From Kaistia hirudinis (GTDB lineage: Bacteria; Pseudomonadota; Alphaproteobacteria; Rhizobiales; Kaistiaceae), in NCBI RefSeq assembly GCF_014196455.1, contig NZ_JACIDS010000008.1:1-64000 (forward strand): a stretch of DNA of 64,000 nucleotides. The letters are read 5' to 3'. The notes beneath the pieces are model-generated. The model was not told the DNA's origin. It searched no databases and saw nothing but the letters and a program-made list of their open reading frames with translations. Position numbers and translations under genes: made by a program. Positions within the stretch are counted from its first letter, which is position 1; each line of letters opens with the position of its first letter. Shown in pieces: positions 8,984-17,981 of this stretch.

Positions 8984-10474
8984 TTGAGCGCGGACGAAAA
9001 GGCGGAAGCGGGCGTGTCGGCGCCCCGCAATGCGGCGCGCGAGGCGCGGCGCATCGGCCCCAGCCTGTCCGTGAAGCTGATCATGCTGACGATTCTCTTC
9101 GTCATGGCGACCGGCGTCGCCGGCTTCATTCCCTCGCTCGCCACCTTCCGCCTCCGCTTTCTCGAGGACCGGCTGACGACGGCGCAGGCGGCGAGCGTCC
9201 TGCTCGATTCGGAGGCATGGCGCGACGTATCGCGCGCGACTCAGGACGAATTGCTGCGCTATGTCGGCGCGACCGCAATCGTGCTGCATACGGGCCCGGC
9301 GACTCGCCTGCTCGCCGCTTCGGACATGCCCTCCGCCGTCGACGACACGGTGGATCTCGCGCAGTCCGACACGCTGAGCTCGATCGCCGCGGCATTCCGC
9401 ACGCTCACCGCCTTCGAACCGCGCACGCTGCGCGTGCTCGGACCGCCGCATGACGGGCAGAGCCTCGAACTCGTCATCAGCGATCGGCCGCTGCGCGCCG
9501 CGCTGCTGCGTTTCGCCGGCAGCATCCTGGTGCTCTCCGCCGCGATCTCGCTGCTCGCCGCCGTGCCGATCTATATCGCGCTGCAGCGGCTGTTCGTGCG
9601 GCCCATGCGTTCGCTCTCCGCCGCCATGGTGCGATTCTCGGAGGATCCGGAGGACAAGAGCCGGATTGTGGCGCCGAGCGGCCGCGCCGACGAGATCGGC
9701 GTTGCCGAGCACGAGCTTTCCGCCATGCAGCGCCAGCTCTCGGACATGCTGGCCGAAAAGCGCCATCTCGCCGATCTCGGCCTCGCCGTGTCCAAGGTCA
9801 ATCACGACCTCCGCAACATGCTGGCGGCCGCGCAGCTCTTCTCCGACCGCATCGCCGCGCTGCCCGACCCGGCGGTGCAGCGATTCGCGCCCAAGCTGAT
9901 CGCGACGCTCGGCCGGGCGATCGATTATTGTCAGACGACGCTCGCCTATGGCCGGGCGCGCGAGCGCGAGCCGGCGCGCCGGCTGGTCGCGCTCACCCGC
10001 GTGGCGCGCGACGTCATCGAGGTGCTCGGCCTCGACAATCATGCAACGATCGCCTGCGTCATCGAGGTGCCGGGCGGCTTCGAGATCGATTCCGATCCCG
10101 ACCAGCTCTATCGCGTGCTGCTCAATCTCGCCCGCAACGCCATGCAGGCGATGGAAGGCGACGACGACCCGGCCGTGATCCGCCGCCTGACCATCGAGGC
10201 GGAGCGGCAGGGCAGCGTCGCGGTGGTGCGCGTGCGCGACACCGGCCCGGGCGTGCCGGAAAAGGCGAAGGCGAGCCTCTTCCAGGCGTTCCAGGGCGGC
10301 GTGCGGCCGGGCGGCACCGGCCTCGGCCTCGCCATCGCCGCGGAGATCGTGCGCGCTCATGGCGGCCAGATCGCCCTGGTCGAGGACGGGCCGGGCGCCG
10401 TGTTCGAACTGGTGATTCCCGATCGCCCCGTCGCTTTCGACCGCGCCCAGCGTTCGCGGGTCCAGTCCGGCTGA
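8984..10474 (+). CDS. Orphan sensor histidine kinase
   Basis: A 496-residue membrane kinase. Two membrane helices (about 29-50 and 176-200) bracket a periplasmic sensor of about 125 residues. A HAMP-like linker follows (FVRPMRSLSAAMVRFSEDP, then DEIGVAEHELSAM). The dimerisation helix has the phospho-acceptor His274 in VNHDLRNML. The ATP-binding domain has the N-box NLARNAMQAM, G1 DTGPGVP and G2 GGTGLGLAIA, so it should be active. The start is TTG 8984 behind a GGGGCGAG ribosome site; GTG 9014 is an alternative. No response regulator is adjacent, so its partner must be elsewhere. The signal is unknown. Confidence 0.88.
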   Translation: MSADEKAEAGVSAPRNAAREARRIGPSLSVKLIMLTILFVMATGVAGFIPSLATFRLRFLEDRLTTAQAASVLLDSEAWRDVSRATQDELLRYVGATAIVLHTGPATRLLAASDMPSAVDDTVDLAQSDTLSSIAAAFRTLTAFEPRTLRVLGPPHDGQSLELVISDRPLRAALLRFAGSILVLSAAISLLAAVPIYIALQRLFVRPMRSLSAAMVRFSEDPEDKSRIVAPSGRADEIGVAEHELSAMQRQLSDMLAEKRHLADLGLAVSKVNHDLRNMLAAAQLFSDRIAALPDPAVQRFAPKLIATLGRAIDYCQTTLAYGRAREREPARRLVALTRVARDVIEVLGLDNHATIACVIEVPGGFEIDSDPDQLYRVLLNLARNAMQAMEGDDDPAVIRRLTIEAERQGSVAVVRVRDTGPGVPEKAKASLFQAFQGGVRPGGTGLGLAIAAEIVRAHGGQIALVEDGPGAVFELVIPDRPVAFDRAQRSRVQSG

Positions 10475-10922
10475 GGCGCGGAGAGGCGGAAGGTCGCGGG
10501 GCGCGGGTCGATCCCCGTGGCGGGAGAGGGCGGGGCCGGGCGGAAGCCGGTCCGACGAAGCGCGCCTCGTCCGATGACGCTTCCACCGACAGACAATCGC
10601 ACGGCCGGGGATGCGAGGGAGCTCGCCACGGGTTGGGCTCAGAGGACGCCGAACGGATGCCGTGCTCGCCTGACCAGCCTCGCCGCATTTCAGGTCCTTG
10701 GCGACGATCCGTGCTCCGCGCCTTGCAAAGGAGGCCGCGATCCTCCCGGCAGCCAGCGCTCCGATGCCGCCCGGCGCCGGGGTTATCCACTGCGACGGCG
10801 AAGGGCATTTCCGCGCTTGCAATCGGGAAAGCGAGCGGATAGCTATACGCCGCCGTCGCCCGAGCGGGTGACCAGCGAAGACCGCAAGCGGCCCCGCCGC
10901 GAACCGGTCGACGAAACGGCAG
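10475..10922. other. 448-bp gap before tRNA-Arg, nothing identified
   Basis: Short open frames exist on both strands, but their composition looks like GC-rich shadow reading and none has a supported start or recognisable protein. The stretch should contain the tRNA promoter. I see no repeat or terminator that I would defend. Confidence 0.4.
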
Positions 10923-10999
10923 GCGCCCGTAGCTCAGCTGGATAGAGCACCAGACTACGAATCTGGGGGTCAGGAGTTCGAATCTCTTCGGGCGCGCCA
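10923..10999 (+). tRNA. tRNA-Arg (anticodon ACG)
   Basis: A complete cloverleaf: acceptor stem GCGCCCG/CGGGCGC, D-arm AGCTC..GAGC, anticodon stem CCAGA/TCTGG with loop CTACGAA (anticodon ACG, read as ICG after deamination, for CGN arginine codons), T-arm with GTTCGAATC, discriminator G and an encoded CCA at 10997-10999. Length is 77 nt. Confidence 0.97.
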
Positions 11000-11231
11000 T
11001 TTCACGGGACAAGATCCGAACTGCGTTACATTCCTGCTCGAACGCAGGCATGCTTGGACGTTTGCAATTGCGCGCGTTAATGCGGTCCCGTCGGTTTAGT
11101 CAGCGCGCGATTCTGGTGGAGGTCCTTCCGCCTGCCTGACCTCGGAACCTCAATGAAGCAGCAACGGACGCTGGCAGTACGCAGATAGTGGCCGCGTCTT
11201 CCGAGCAGGGCGTGCTTGGGCGACGTGGCGG

Positions 11232-12263
11232 TCAGCTGTCCGCCAGCAGCCCCAACCGGATCAGGCTTTCAGCGGTGGCGACAATGGCCTCTTCGCGCGG
11301 CCGCGCCGTCCAGCCAAGCAGGCGCATGGCCTTTTCGCTGGTGGCATTCAGATTGAGGCCCAACAGCGGCACGGCGCCTCGCAACGCCGGGTCCTTGAGC
11401 GCGCCCAGACGCACGACCGCGTTGGGCAGGGCCCGGGTGGATATCTTGCTGCCTGCCGGTCCCATACGTTCCTTCAGTACCTTGGCCACATCGGCCAGCC
11501 ACATGCTTTCACCGGCAATGGCAAGGAACCGCTCGCCCTTGGCTGCCGCCTGGGTCATGGCGCGCAAATGCAGGTCTGCCACATCCCGCACGTCGACAAA
11601 GCCCGAATTGATTTTCGGGTTTCCCGGCTGTCCATCCATGATGTTCTTGATCAGGCGAATGGAATGCGAGTAGTCGGCGCCAAGCACCGGCCCCAGCACT
11701 GTGACCGGATTGACAGCAGAGAGTTCCAGGCCCCGTCCTTCATGGGCAATGAAGTCCCAGGCGGCCCGCTCTGCCAAGGTCTTGGATTTCTGATAGGGCC
11801 AGATATTCTTGGCCGTCAGGTCGCTCCAGTCGGTCTCGTTGAAGGGCCGATTCATTGGCCCGTGCCCGGCGCAGATCGCGCCGAAGGCCGATGTCAGCAC
11901 CACGCGTTTGACGCCGGCACCGCGAGCCGCGCGAAGCACCCGCAGATTGCCATCCACCGCTGGCCTGATCCACTCATCTTCGCGCGTCTGATCGCCTGTC
12001 GGGGTCGGCGAGGCCCCGTGGATCACATAGGCGCATCCGGCGGTCGCTTCCGCCCAGCCGGCGTCGGCCGTGAGATCGGCGACGACGAATGAGAGCCGAT
12101 CGCCCGGTTCCGCGCCGGCCACCTTGAGATGACCACGCACTTCCGCTTCCCGCGCCAGCGAGCGGACGGTGCTCCGTACGCGATAGCCGGCGTCCAGCAG
12201 CGCCAAGATGCAATACTGGGCTATGAACCCCGTTCCACCTGTCACCACAACCGTCTGGCTCAT
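11232..12263 (-). CDS. NAD(P)-dependent epimerase/dehydratase (extended SDR)
   Basis: A 343-residue oxidoreductase of the extended SDR type, closest in look to dihydroflavonol-4-reductase/aldehyde-reductase-like proteins. The nucleotide-binding motif TGGTGFIAQYC is at about residues 8-18, an acidic/aliphatic VADL segment follows, a serine-containing VVLTSAFGA strand supplies the catalytic serine, and YQKSK gives the Tyr/Lys pair. The ATG at 12263 is chosen because the Rossmann motif begins right after it. It is divergent from a TetR gene with two palindromic sites between them, so it is probably that regulator's target. The substrate is unknown. Its codon choice looks somewhat less GC-biased than its neighbours. 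Confidence 0.85.
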   Translation of the reverse strand: MSQTVVVTGGTGFIAQYCILALLDAGYRVRSTVRSLAREAEVRGHLKVAGAEPGDRLSFVVADLTADAGWAEATAGCAYVIHGASPTPTGDQTREDEWIRPAVDGNLRVLRAARGAGVKRVVLTSAFGAICAGHGPMNRPFNETDWSDLTAKNIWPYQKSKTLAERAAWDFIAHEGRGLELSAVNPVTVLGPVLGADYSHSIRLIKNIMDGQPGNPKINSGFVDVRDVADLHLRAMTQAAAKGERFLAIAGESMWLADVAKVLKERMGPAGSKISTRALPNAVVRLGALKDPALRGAVPLLGLNLNATSEKAMRLLGWTARPREEAIVATAESLIRLGLLADS

Positions 12264-12285
12264 CTGCGCTCCGTTGCGATAGAAG

Positions 12286-12332
12286 TCTACGAGTGTATAC
12301 TCAGATCGAACGGACAAGTCTACGATCGTAGA
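12286..12332. promoter_or_regulatory. Pair of TetR-type operator sites in divergent promoter
   Basis: A perfect 14-bp palindrome TCTACGATCGTAGA at 12319-12332, and an 11/14 match TCTACGAGTGTATA at 12286-12299. The copies start 33 bp apart, about three helical turns, so dimers would sit on the same face. The perfect copy ends 8 bp before the TetR start codon and the second lies 22 bp before the epimerase start. Both genes are therefore probably repressed together. Confidence 0.7.
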
Positions 12333-12340
12333 GTTATAAA

Positions 12341-12925
12341 ATGACAAGTGAGACCCGATCACGAAAACGCGACGCCGCCGCCACACGGGCGGCAATCCTG
12401 GCCTCGGCCCGCGAGGTCTTCGCCCGCTCGGGATATGATGGTGCCGGCCTGCGGGAAATTGCCGCCGGGGCTGGCGTCACCGCGATGCTGGTGCGCCGCT
12501 ATTTTGGCGGCAAGGAACAGCTCTTTGCCGAGGCCATCGCGGCGGCCAACTCCGCACCCATCATCGCCACGGAAGGCGTCTTGAAGGACGAACATCCAGG
12601 CGCAGCGATAGCACAGGCCCTGGTGCAGATTACCGAGCCCGGCGCCAAACCGCTCGACGGCTTTCTGATATTGTTGAACTCTGCATCGAGCGTCCGCGCT
12701 GCGCAGATCGGTCGCGACGTTATCGAGTGCGCCCCTCAAAAGACGGTTGCGGCCATGCTGGAAGGGGAGAACGTCGAGCAGCGCGCCGCCCTGATCCTTT
12801 CTCTTGTCGCCGGCTTTCAGATGATGCGGCAGGCGATCGGTCTTAGCGCCTTGGCTGATTCCGATCCCAAGGTTCTGGAGAACCTGCTCACCCCGCTATT
12901 CGAGCGCCTCGTGAAGGAAGTCTGA
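12341..12925 (+). CDS. TetR-family transcriptional regulator
   Basis: A 194-residue regulator with an N-terminal TetR helix-turn-helix: RAAILASAREVFARSGYDGAGLREIAAGAGV, then the characteristic YFGGKEQLF at about residues 55-63. The C-terminal helical domain is of the all-helical ligand-binding kind and carries no recognisable ligand signature. It is divergent from the epimerase gene with two matching palindromes in the 77-bp gap, which points to autoregulation and repression of the epimerase. No Shine-Dalgarno is obvious before ATG 12341. Confidence 0.9.
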   Translation: MTSETRSRKRDAAATRAAILASAREVFARSGYDGAGLREIAAGAGVTAMLVRRYFGGKEQLFAEAIAAANSAPIIATEGVLKDEHPGAAIAQALVQITEPGAKPLDGFLILLNSASSVRAAQIGRDVIECAPQKTVAAMLEGENVEQRAALILSLVAGFQMMRQAIGLSALADSDPKVLENLLTPLFERLVKEV

Positions 12926-13230
12926 TCGGACGCAGACATCTGCGCGACACCCGCCGGCGGTGCGGCTGATCAATACGTCCTGCTTACATCGCAAGAGAAA
13001 CACGTAGGTCTCGATCATCGACCCACCAGGGCTGGCAAGACAGCATCGCCACCCAGAAATCATAAAGCACCTGCAGTGACATAGCGGTGCCCGGGTTCAT
13101 CCTCTGTGGCGCGCCATCCATTTCATTCTAGACAATCCATGGCATTGGTGCGCGGCCGGCCCTGATTGATGGTCTTTTCGGCGTCGTGCATTGCGCCGTC
13201 GATCCGCAGGCCCGGCCGTCTGCCAGAGCG
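12926..13230. other. 305-bp gap with an imperfect copy of a tRNA 3' end
   Basis: No gene is supported here. GGCGCGCCAT at 13108-13117 repeats the last bases of the tRNA-Arg gene plus one (10991-11000), and the flanks (GGGTTCATCC before, CCATTTCA after) are loosely similar to the T-arm and downstream flank of that tRNA. This could be a worn attachment-site copy or chance. The gap should also hold the promoter of the regulator that follows. Confidence 0.3.
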
Positions 13231-15174
13231 ATGGTTGCTTTCCCCGCTATGGCGCGGGGTGCGTGCTTGACGAACGGGGCAGGGTTTCGCCATCGTCGGC
13301 TTCCCGCTCACCCCGCAGCCCTGAGGCCGACAATCGCCCAGCTTCAGCCGGCCCCGTCTCCGAAGCACTCCCTGAAGTCTGCGCGCCGCTCCGGGCGCGG
13401 GCCGGCGGGCTTGTCGGCGACGGCGAGCCGGCGTCCCGGCGGCCGGGTGCTGGTCGATCGGGACGGGCGGCTGGAGGAGGTCGACAGCTCCCGCGGCGTG
13501 CGCTTCGTCGGCGCCCGCCCGGAGCTCGTGGCTTATGCACGGGGCTGTCTCGAAGCCCGGTGCGCGATGATCCGCTTCGTGTGGATCGAGGCGCGGGACT
13601 GGTACGAGGTCCGCATCGAAGCGGGGGACGGGCAGGCGAGCGGGCTGCAAGCGCTGGTCACCGTCGAGCCCATCGAACCGCCCTTCGGCCTGACGGTGCG
13701 CGAACTGGACGTGCTCACGCTCCTCGCCGTCGGGCTCGGCAATCCCGATATCGCGACGCGCCTTGCCGCGAGCCTGCGCACTATCACCAAGCATGTCGAG
13801 AACGTCTTCGCCAAGACGGGCAACTGGACGCGCGCCGGCGCCGCGGGGATGGCGGTCGATCTCGGGCTGCTGCGCCTGCCGGCGCCAGGCGGAACCGAGC
13901 TGCTGCCGCTCCAGATCGGGAAGGTCGAACGGGCCGCGCGTGGCCTCGCCCACGACCACGCGTCGCGCCCGCTCCAGTATCAGTCGGCCAGCGTCCGCCG
14001 GCCGATCCTGCTCGGCGCGCCCTTGTCGCTGAGCGGCATGGCCGCCGACGATGCGCAGGAGATGCTGAAGGGCGCGGAGCTCGCCATCCGCGAGATCAAC
14101 GGACGCGGCGGCATCGGCGGGCGCGAGCTGCAACTCATCACGCAAGATTGCGACGTCTCGGATCCGCAATCGGTCGTCGCGGCGCATCGGTCCCTGATCG
14201 AGGCGGAAGTCGATGCGGTGGCGGCGGGCTATTCCTGCGCCGAGATCGCCGTGCAGGACATGCTGGCCGAGTATGGCTGCCCCTATCTGCATGCCACGAC
14301 GATGGAGAGCGTCGTCGAGCGGGTGCGGCGCGATCCCGTCCGACTCGGCAATATCTTCCAGGTCTGCCCGAGCGACATCCACTACGGGCCGGGCATGGCG
14401 CGCTATCTGATCGAGACGGAAATGCGGGCTCCGGGCCGCTTCCGCAATCGGCGCGTGGTCGTGCTGCAGCCGAACTGGCCGGGCATGGATGTCGGCGTGG
14501 TGGCGATGGAGCGCATCCTCGGCGAGGCCGGCTGGACGGTGGAACTCGTCAACGATCTCCCGCTCAAGAACATCGACTGGCCGGCCGTCGTGCGGCGACT
14601 GCACGACCGCGATCCCGCGGTGATCATGCTGGCCTATTATTTCCCCGAGGAGAGCATCGCCTTCCAGCGCGCCTTCCTGGCCGATCCGCTGCGGTCCTTC
14701 GTCTATATGCTCTACGCGCCGTCGATCCCGTCCTTCCGCCGCGAGCTCGGTGCGGATGCGGAAGGGGTCGTCTGGGCCACGACGACCGGGCTCTACGGCG
14801 ACGGTATCGGCCGCAGTTTCGTGGAGCGCTACCGTGCGAATTTCGGCGCCAATCCGGGCCGGTCGCATGCTTCGATCGCCTATGACCGCGTGAACATGCT
14901 GGCGAATTCCTGGGCCCGCGTCGGCAATTCCCGCGCCTTCGGCCGCGTCGCCGCCGATCTGCGATCCATCGTGCATCGCGGCGTCAACGGAGCGTATTAT
15001 TTCGGCACTTCGGGCCAGGTCGGGCTCGCCTTCCCGGACAATACGCAGGATCCCTCGATCAGCCAGGCGCATCTCGTCTTCCAGATCCAGGGCGGACGGC
15101 AGCGCATTCTCGCGCCGCTCCCCTATGGCGATACCCCGCTCGCCGATCCGCCATGGTTCGAAACGGCCGTCTGA
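13231..15174 (+). CDS. LuxR/NarL-HTH fused to periplasmic-binding-protein domain, copy 1
   Basis: A regulator of about 647 residues. After an N-terminal part of about 145 residues with no recognised fold, a LuxR/NarL helix-turn-helix spans about 150-215 (GLTVRELDVLTLLAVGLGN, then ITKHVENVFAKTG). From about 258 to 620 it reads as a type I periplasmic-binding domain of the leucine/amide group (AmiC, UrtA, LivK-like): ILLGAPLSLSG, INGRGGIGGRELQLI, DIHYGPGMARYL, YYFPEESIAFQ. No signal peptide or membrane helix is seen, so the sensor domain should be cytoplasmic, as in AmiC. It is followed by an ABC importer operon on the same strand. A paralogue lies at 22275-24080. Start uncertain: ATG 13231 chosen; GTG 13186 and ATG 13249 are possible. 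Confidence 0.85.
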   Translation: MVAFPAMARGACLTNGAGFRHRRLPAHPAALRPTIAQLQPAPSPKHSLKSARRSGRGPAGLSATASRRPGGRVLVDRDGRLEEVDSSRGVRFVGARPELVAYARGCLEARCAMIRFVWIEARDWYEVRIEAGDGQASGLQALVTVEPIEPPFGLTVRELDVLTLLAVGLGNPDIATRLAASLRTITKHVENVFAKTGNWTRAGAAGMAVDLGLLRLPAPGGTELLPLQIGKVERAARGLAHDHASRPLQYQSASVRRPILLGAPLSLSGMAADDAQEMLKGAELAIREINGRGGIGGRELQLITQDCDVSDPQSVVAAHRSLIEAEVDAVAAGYSCAEIAVQDMLAEYGCPYLHATTMESVVERVRRDPVRLGNIFQVCPSDIHYGPGMARYLIETEMRAPGRFRNRRVVVLQPNWPGMDVGVVAMERILGEAGWTVELVNDLPLKNIDWPAVVRRLHDRDPAVIMLAYYFPEESIAFQRAFLADPLRSFVYMLYAPSIPSFRRELGADAEGVVWATTTGLYGDGIGRSFVERYRANFGANPGRSHASIAYDRVNMLANSWARVGNSRAFGRVAADLRSIVHRGVNGAYYFGTSGQVGLAFPDNTQDPSISQAHLVFQIQGGRQRILAPLPYGDTPLADPPWFETAV

Positions 15175-15366
15175 TCAGATTTACGGCACGTCCATTTCGT
15201 ACGCACCTTTACTTATTGCTGCCGTCGAGACCGTCTCCCTAACATCGACCCCGAACGATCCGGACCGGCGTTCCTCCGTCCCGCTTCCGAGCGGCGGCGC
15301 CGGGTCGCATGCCGGATCGCCCGTTGAGCTTCCCGTCGATGAGGGCGCTCCCGCGCCGAGGAGAGA

Positions 15367-16419
15367 ATGATGGACCTGATCTTCAAGCCCCGCCTCGCCG
15401 CACCCGCCCTGTTCGGTGCCGCGCTCGCCGCCTCGCTGCTCGCCGGCGCGGCCCCGGCCGCTGCGGAGGACTGCAAGCCGCATGCGATCGACCTCGGCGA
15501 GGGGAAGAGTGTGCAGGGCGGCTGCGCGCCGCTCAAGATCGCCTTCCTGAGCGCGGCGACCAACAACCTCTATCTCCAGGCCGGCATCAAGGGCGCGAAG
15601 GACGCGGCCGAGAAATATGGCGTCACGGTCGATGTGTTCGACGCCAACTGGGACCCGGCGACACAGTTCAACCAGGCGCAGAACGCGATCACCGGCGGCC
15701 AGTACAACGCCATCCTCGCGGAGATGAACGACGGCAATCAGGCCTGCGCGATCCTCTCCAAGGATGCGATGGAGAAGAACGTGCTCGTCGCCGTCGCGAA
15801 CGGACCGCTCTGTGGCAAGGCCTCGGAGGAGGGCGAGGCGCTTTGGACATCGGGTACGCTGACCTTTATCGGCGGTTCGCAAGGCCGCGCCGCGTTCCGT
15901 GACTGGATCCTGGATATCGCCAAGACCAATCCCGGCAAGCAGAAGGTCGCCGTGATCACCGGTCCCGACCTCAACGCCAACACGATCAACACCGATCTCG
16001 CCATCGAGGACGTGAAGAAGCAGTTCCCCGAGTTCGAGATCGTCGGCGTCGCCCGCACCGACTATTCGGTGCTGCAGGGCAACCAGAAGATCCTGCCGCT
16101 ACTGCAGGCCAATCCGGATCTGACGATCCTCGTTTCCAACTATTCGGACATGACGCGCGGCGCCATCGCGGCGGTCAAGCAGGCCGGCATGGGCGGCAAG
16201 CTCAAGATCTATGATTACGGCGGCAATGGCTGGGCGTTCGAAGCGCTGAAGGCGGACCAGATCACCGCCACGCGCATGCTCACCCCCTATACCGAGATGT
16301 ACAAGGGCGTCGAGGCGCTGGCGAAGGCCTGGAAGGGCGAGGACGTGCCGCGCTTCACCCCGCTCGAGACCGCCGAGGTCACGAAGGACAATCTGGCGAC
16401 CAGCAAGTCCGAGTTCTGA
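15367..16419 (+). CDS. Sugar-type ABC transporter substrate-binding protein
   Basis: A 350-residue periplasmic protein with a clear Sec signal peptide (positively charged start, AAALAASLLAGAAPAAA, cleavage near AAA-ED). The mature part is a type I binding protein of the ribose/RbsB group: KIAFLSAATNNLYLQAGIKGAKDAAEKYG at its start, NAITGGQYNAILAEMND, then YDYGGNGWAFEALKADQ near the C-terminus. It delivers a small, probably sugar-like ligand to the importer encoded by the next two genes, 23 bp downstream. ATG 15367 or 15370 may be used after GAGGAGAGA. The 192-bp gap upstream probably holds the operon promoter. Confidence 0.92.
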   Translation: MMDLIFKPRLAAPALFGAALAASLLAGAAPAAAEDCKPHAIDLGEGKSVQGGCAPLKIAFLSAATNNLYLQAGIKGAKDAAEKYGVTVDVFDANWDPATQFNQAQNAITGGQYNAILAEMNDGNQACAILSKDAMEKNVLVAVANGPLCGKASEEGEALWTSGTLTFIGGSQGRAAFRDWILDIAKTNPGKQKVAVITGPDLNANTINTDLAIEDVKKQFPEFEIVGVARTDYSVLQGNQKILPLLQANPDLTILVSNYSDMTRGAIAAVKQAGMGGKLKIYDYGGNGWAFEALKADQITATRMLTPYTEMYKGVEALAKAWKGEDVPRFTPLETAEVTKDNLATSKSEF

Positions 16420-16442
16420 TCGCAGCGCCGAGGGCGAGCCCG

Positions 16443-17981
16443 ATGTCTGCTCCTGCCGCCACCGCACTGCCAGCCGGCATCGCCATCGATGCGCATGGCG
16501 TCGAGAAGCGCTATGGCGGCACGCTCGCGCTCAAGGGCGTGGATGTCGTGCTGGAAGCCGGCCGCATCCATGCCCTGGTTGGCGAGAACGGGGCGGGCAA
16601 GTCGACCTTTCTCGGCGTCATTGCCGGCCGGGTTGTTCCCTCGGCCGGCTCGGTCTCCGTGCTCGGCGCGCCGCATGTCTTCGGCGCGCCGCGGCAGGCC
16701 CGGCGGCTCGGCATCGCGGCGATCTATCAGGAGCTGACGATCGTCCCGGCGCTGACGGCACGGGCCAATGTCTTTCTGGGCCAGCCCTTTTCGAGGGGCG
16801 GTCTCCTGTCCGAGCGGGCGATGGAGGCCCGCTACGGCGAGCTCTGCGCCCGTCTCGGCGTCACTATTCCCGGTCATCTGCCGGCCGGCCGCCTCTCGAT
16901 TGCGGACCAGCAGATGCTGGAGATCATGCGCGGCGTCCAGTCCGACGCGCGGCTCCTGCTCTTCGACGAGCCGACCACGGCGCTCGCGCCGCCCGAGCGC
17001 GATGCGCTCTTCCGCGTGATGCGACAGCTCCGCGACAGCGGCAAGACGATGATGTTCGTCAGCCATAATCTCGAAGAGGTGCTGGGTCTCGCCGACACGG
17101 TCACTGTGTTCCGCGACGGTCAGGTGGTCGCAGCCGCGCCGTGTGCCGACTGGGACAAGGCCTCGCTGGTACGGGCGATGATCGGGCACGATATCGCTCC
17201 GGCGTTGCCTCGCGCGCGCCGGGCGCGGCCGGTTGGAGAGGCGCCGCTTCTGGCTGCGCGGGGCGTCTCGCTGGCCGGAGCGCTCTCGGATATCTCGCTT
17301 GAGGTGAGGCCCGGAGAGGTGCTCGGCGTCGGCGGGCTGGTCGGATCGGGGCGGACATCGCTTCTGCGCTGCCTTGCCGGGCTGGAGCCGCAGAGCACGG
17401 GCGAGTTGACGATCGAGGGACAGGCGGTTCCCTGGCCACGTACCCCGCGCCAGGCGCTCCGCGCCGGCATCGCGCTCGTTCCCGAGGATCGCAAGCATCA
17501 GGGCCTGGTGCTCGGCCTCTCCGCGATCGAGAACGTCGCGCTGACGAATTATCGCAAGGTCTCGCGCTACGGCGTCGTCTCGAAACGGCTGATGCAGGCG
17601 AGAATCGACGGCGTCGTCAGGGAGTTCGGCTTCGCGGTGGACCGTCTCGGCGCCACCGTGCGCAATCTCTCCGGCGGCAACCAGCAGAAGATCCTGCTTT
17701 CGAAATGGCACTATGAGCGGCCGAAGCTGCTCATGGTCGACGAGCCGACCCGCGGCATCGATGTCGGCGCGAAGGAGGAGATCCTGGCGACGCTTCGTCG
17801 CCTCGCCGATGACGGCCTCTCCATCATCGTCGTCTCCTCCGAACTCGAAGAGGTCGTCGCGATCAGTGACCGCGTGATCGTGCTCTCGGAGGGCCGCCAC
17901 GTCGCCAGCCTCGGCGGCGAGGGCGAACTCGTGACGGTCGACGGCATCCTCCACGCCGCGTTCAAGACGGAATCGCAATGA
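16443..17981 (+). CDS. Sugar ABC transporter ATPase (RbsA-like, two ABC domains)
   Basis: A 512-residue double ATPase that powers the importer. In the first domain Walker A is GENGAGKST and Walker B is LLLFDEPTTAL, but the signature loop is degenerate (RLSIADQQ rather than LSGGQ). In the second domain the Walker A position is GLVGSGRTSLL (degenerate, without the usual Lys), the signature is LSGGNQQK and Walker B is LLMVDEPTRGID. This split is normal for RbsA/MglA-type ATPases. Its stop overlaps the permease start (ATGA at 17978-17981), indicating translational coupling. Confidence 0.94.
   Translation: MSAPAATALPAGIAIDAHGVEKRYGGTLALKGVDVVLEAGRIHALVGENGAGKSTFLGVIAGRVVPSAGSVSVLGAPHVFGAPRQARRLGIAAIYQELTIVPALTARANVFLGQPFSRGGLLSERAMEARYGELCARLGVTIPGHLPAGRLSIADQQMLEIMRGVQSDARLLLFDEPTTALAPPERDALFRVMRQLRDSGKTMMFVSHNLEEVLGLADTVTVFRDGQVVAAAPCADWDKASLVRAMIGHDIAPALPRARRARPVGEAPLLAARGVSLAGALSDISLEVRPGEVLGVGGLVGSGRTSLLRCLAGLEPQSTGELTIEGQAVPWPRTPRQALRAGIALVPEDRKHQGLVLGLSAIENVALTNYRKVSRYGVVSKRLMQARIDGVVREFGFAVDRLGATVRNLSGGNQQKILLSKWHYERPKLLMVDEPTRGIDVGAKEEILATLRRLADDGLSIIVVSSELEEVVAISDRVIVLSEGRHVASLGGEGELVTVDGILHAAFKTESQ

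Noticed and set aside
10517-10945. A 142-codon frame upstream of the tRNA
   Set aside because: It runs into the tRNA gene, lacks a ribosome site, and its Arg/Pro/Ser-rich protein resembles random GC-rich reading.
13123-15072. A 649-codon minus-strand frame antisense to the first fused regulator
   Set aside because: The plus frame carries a recognisable HTH and binding-protein domain and has a paralogue at 22275-24080; the minus frame has neither.
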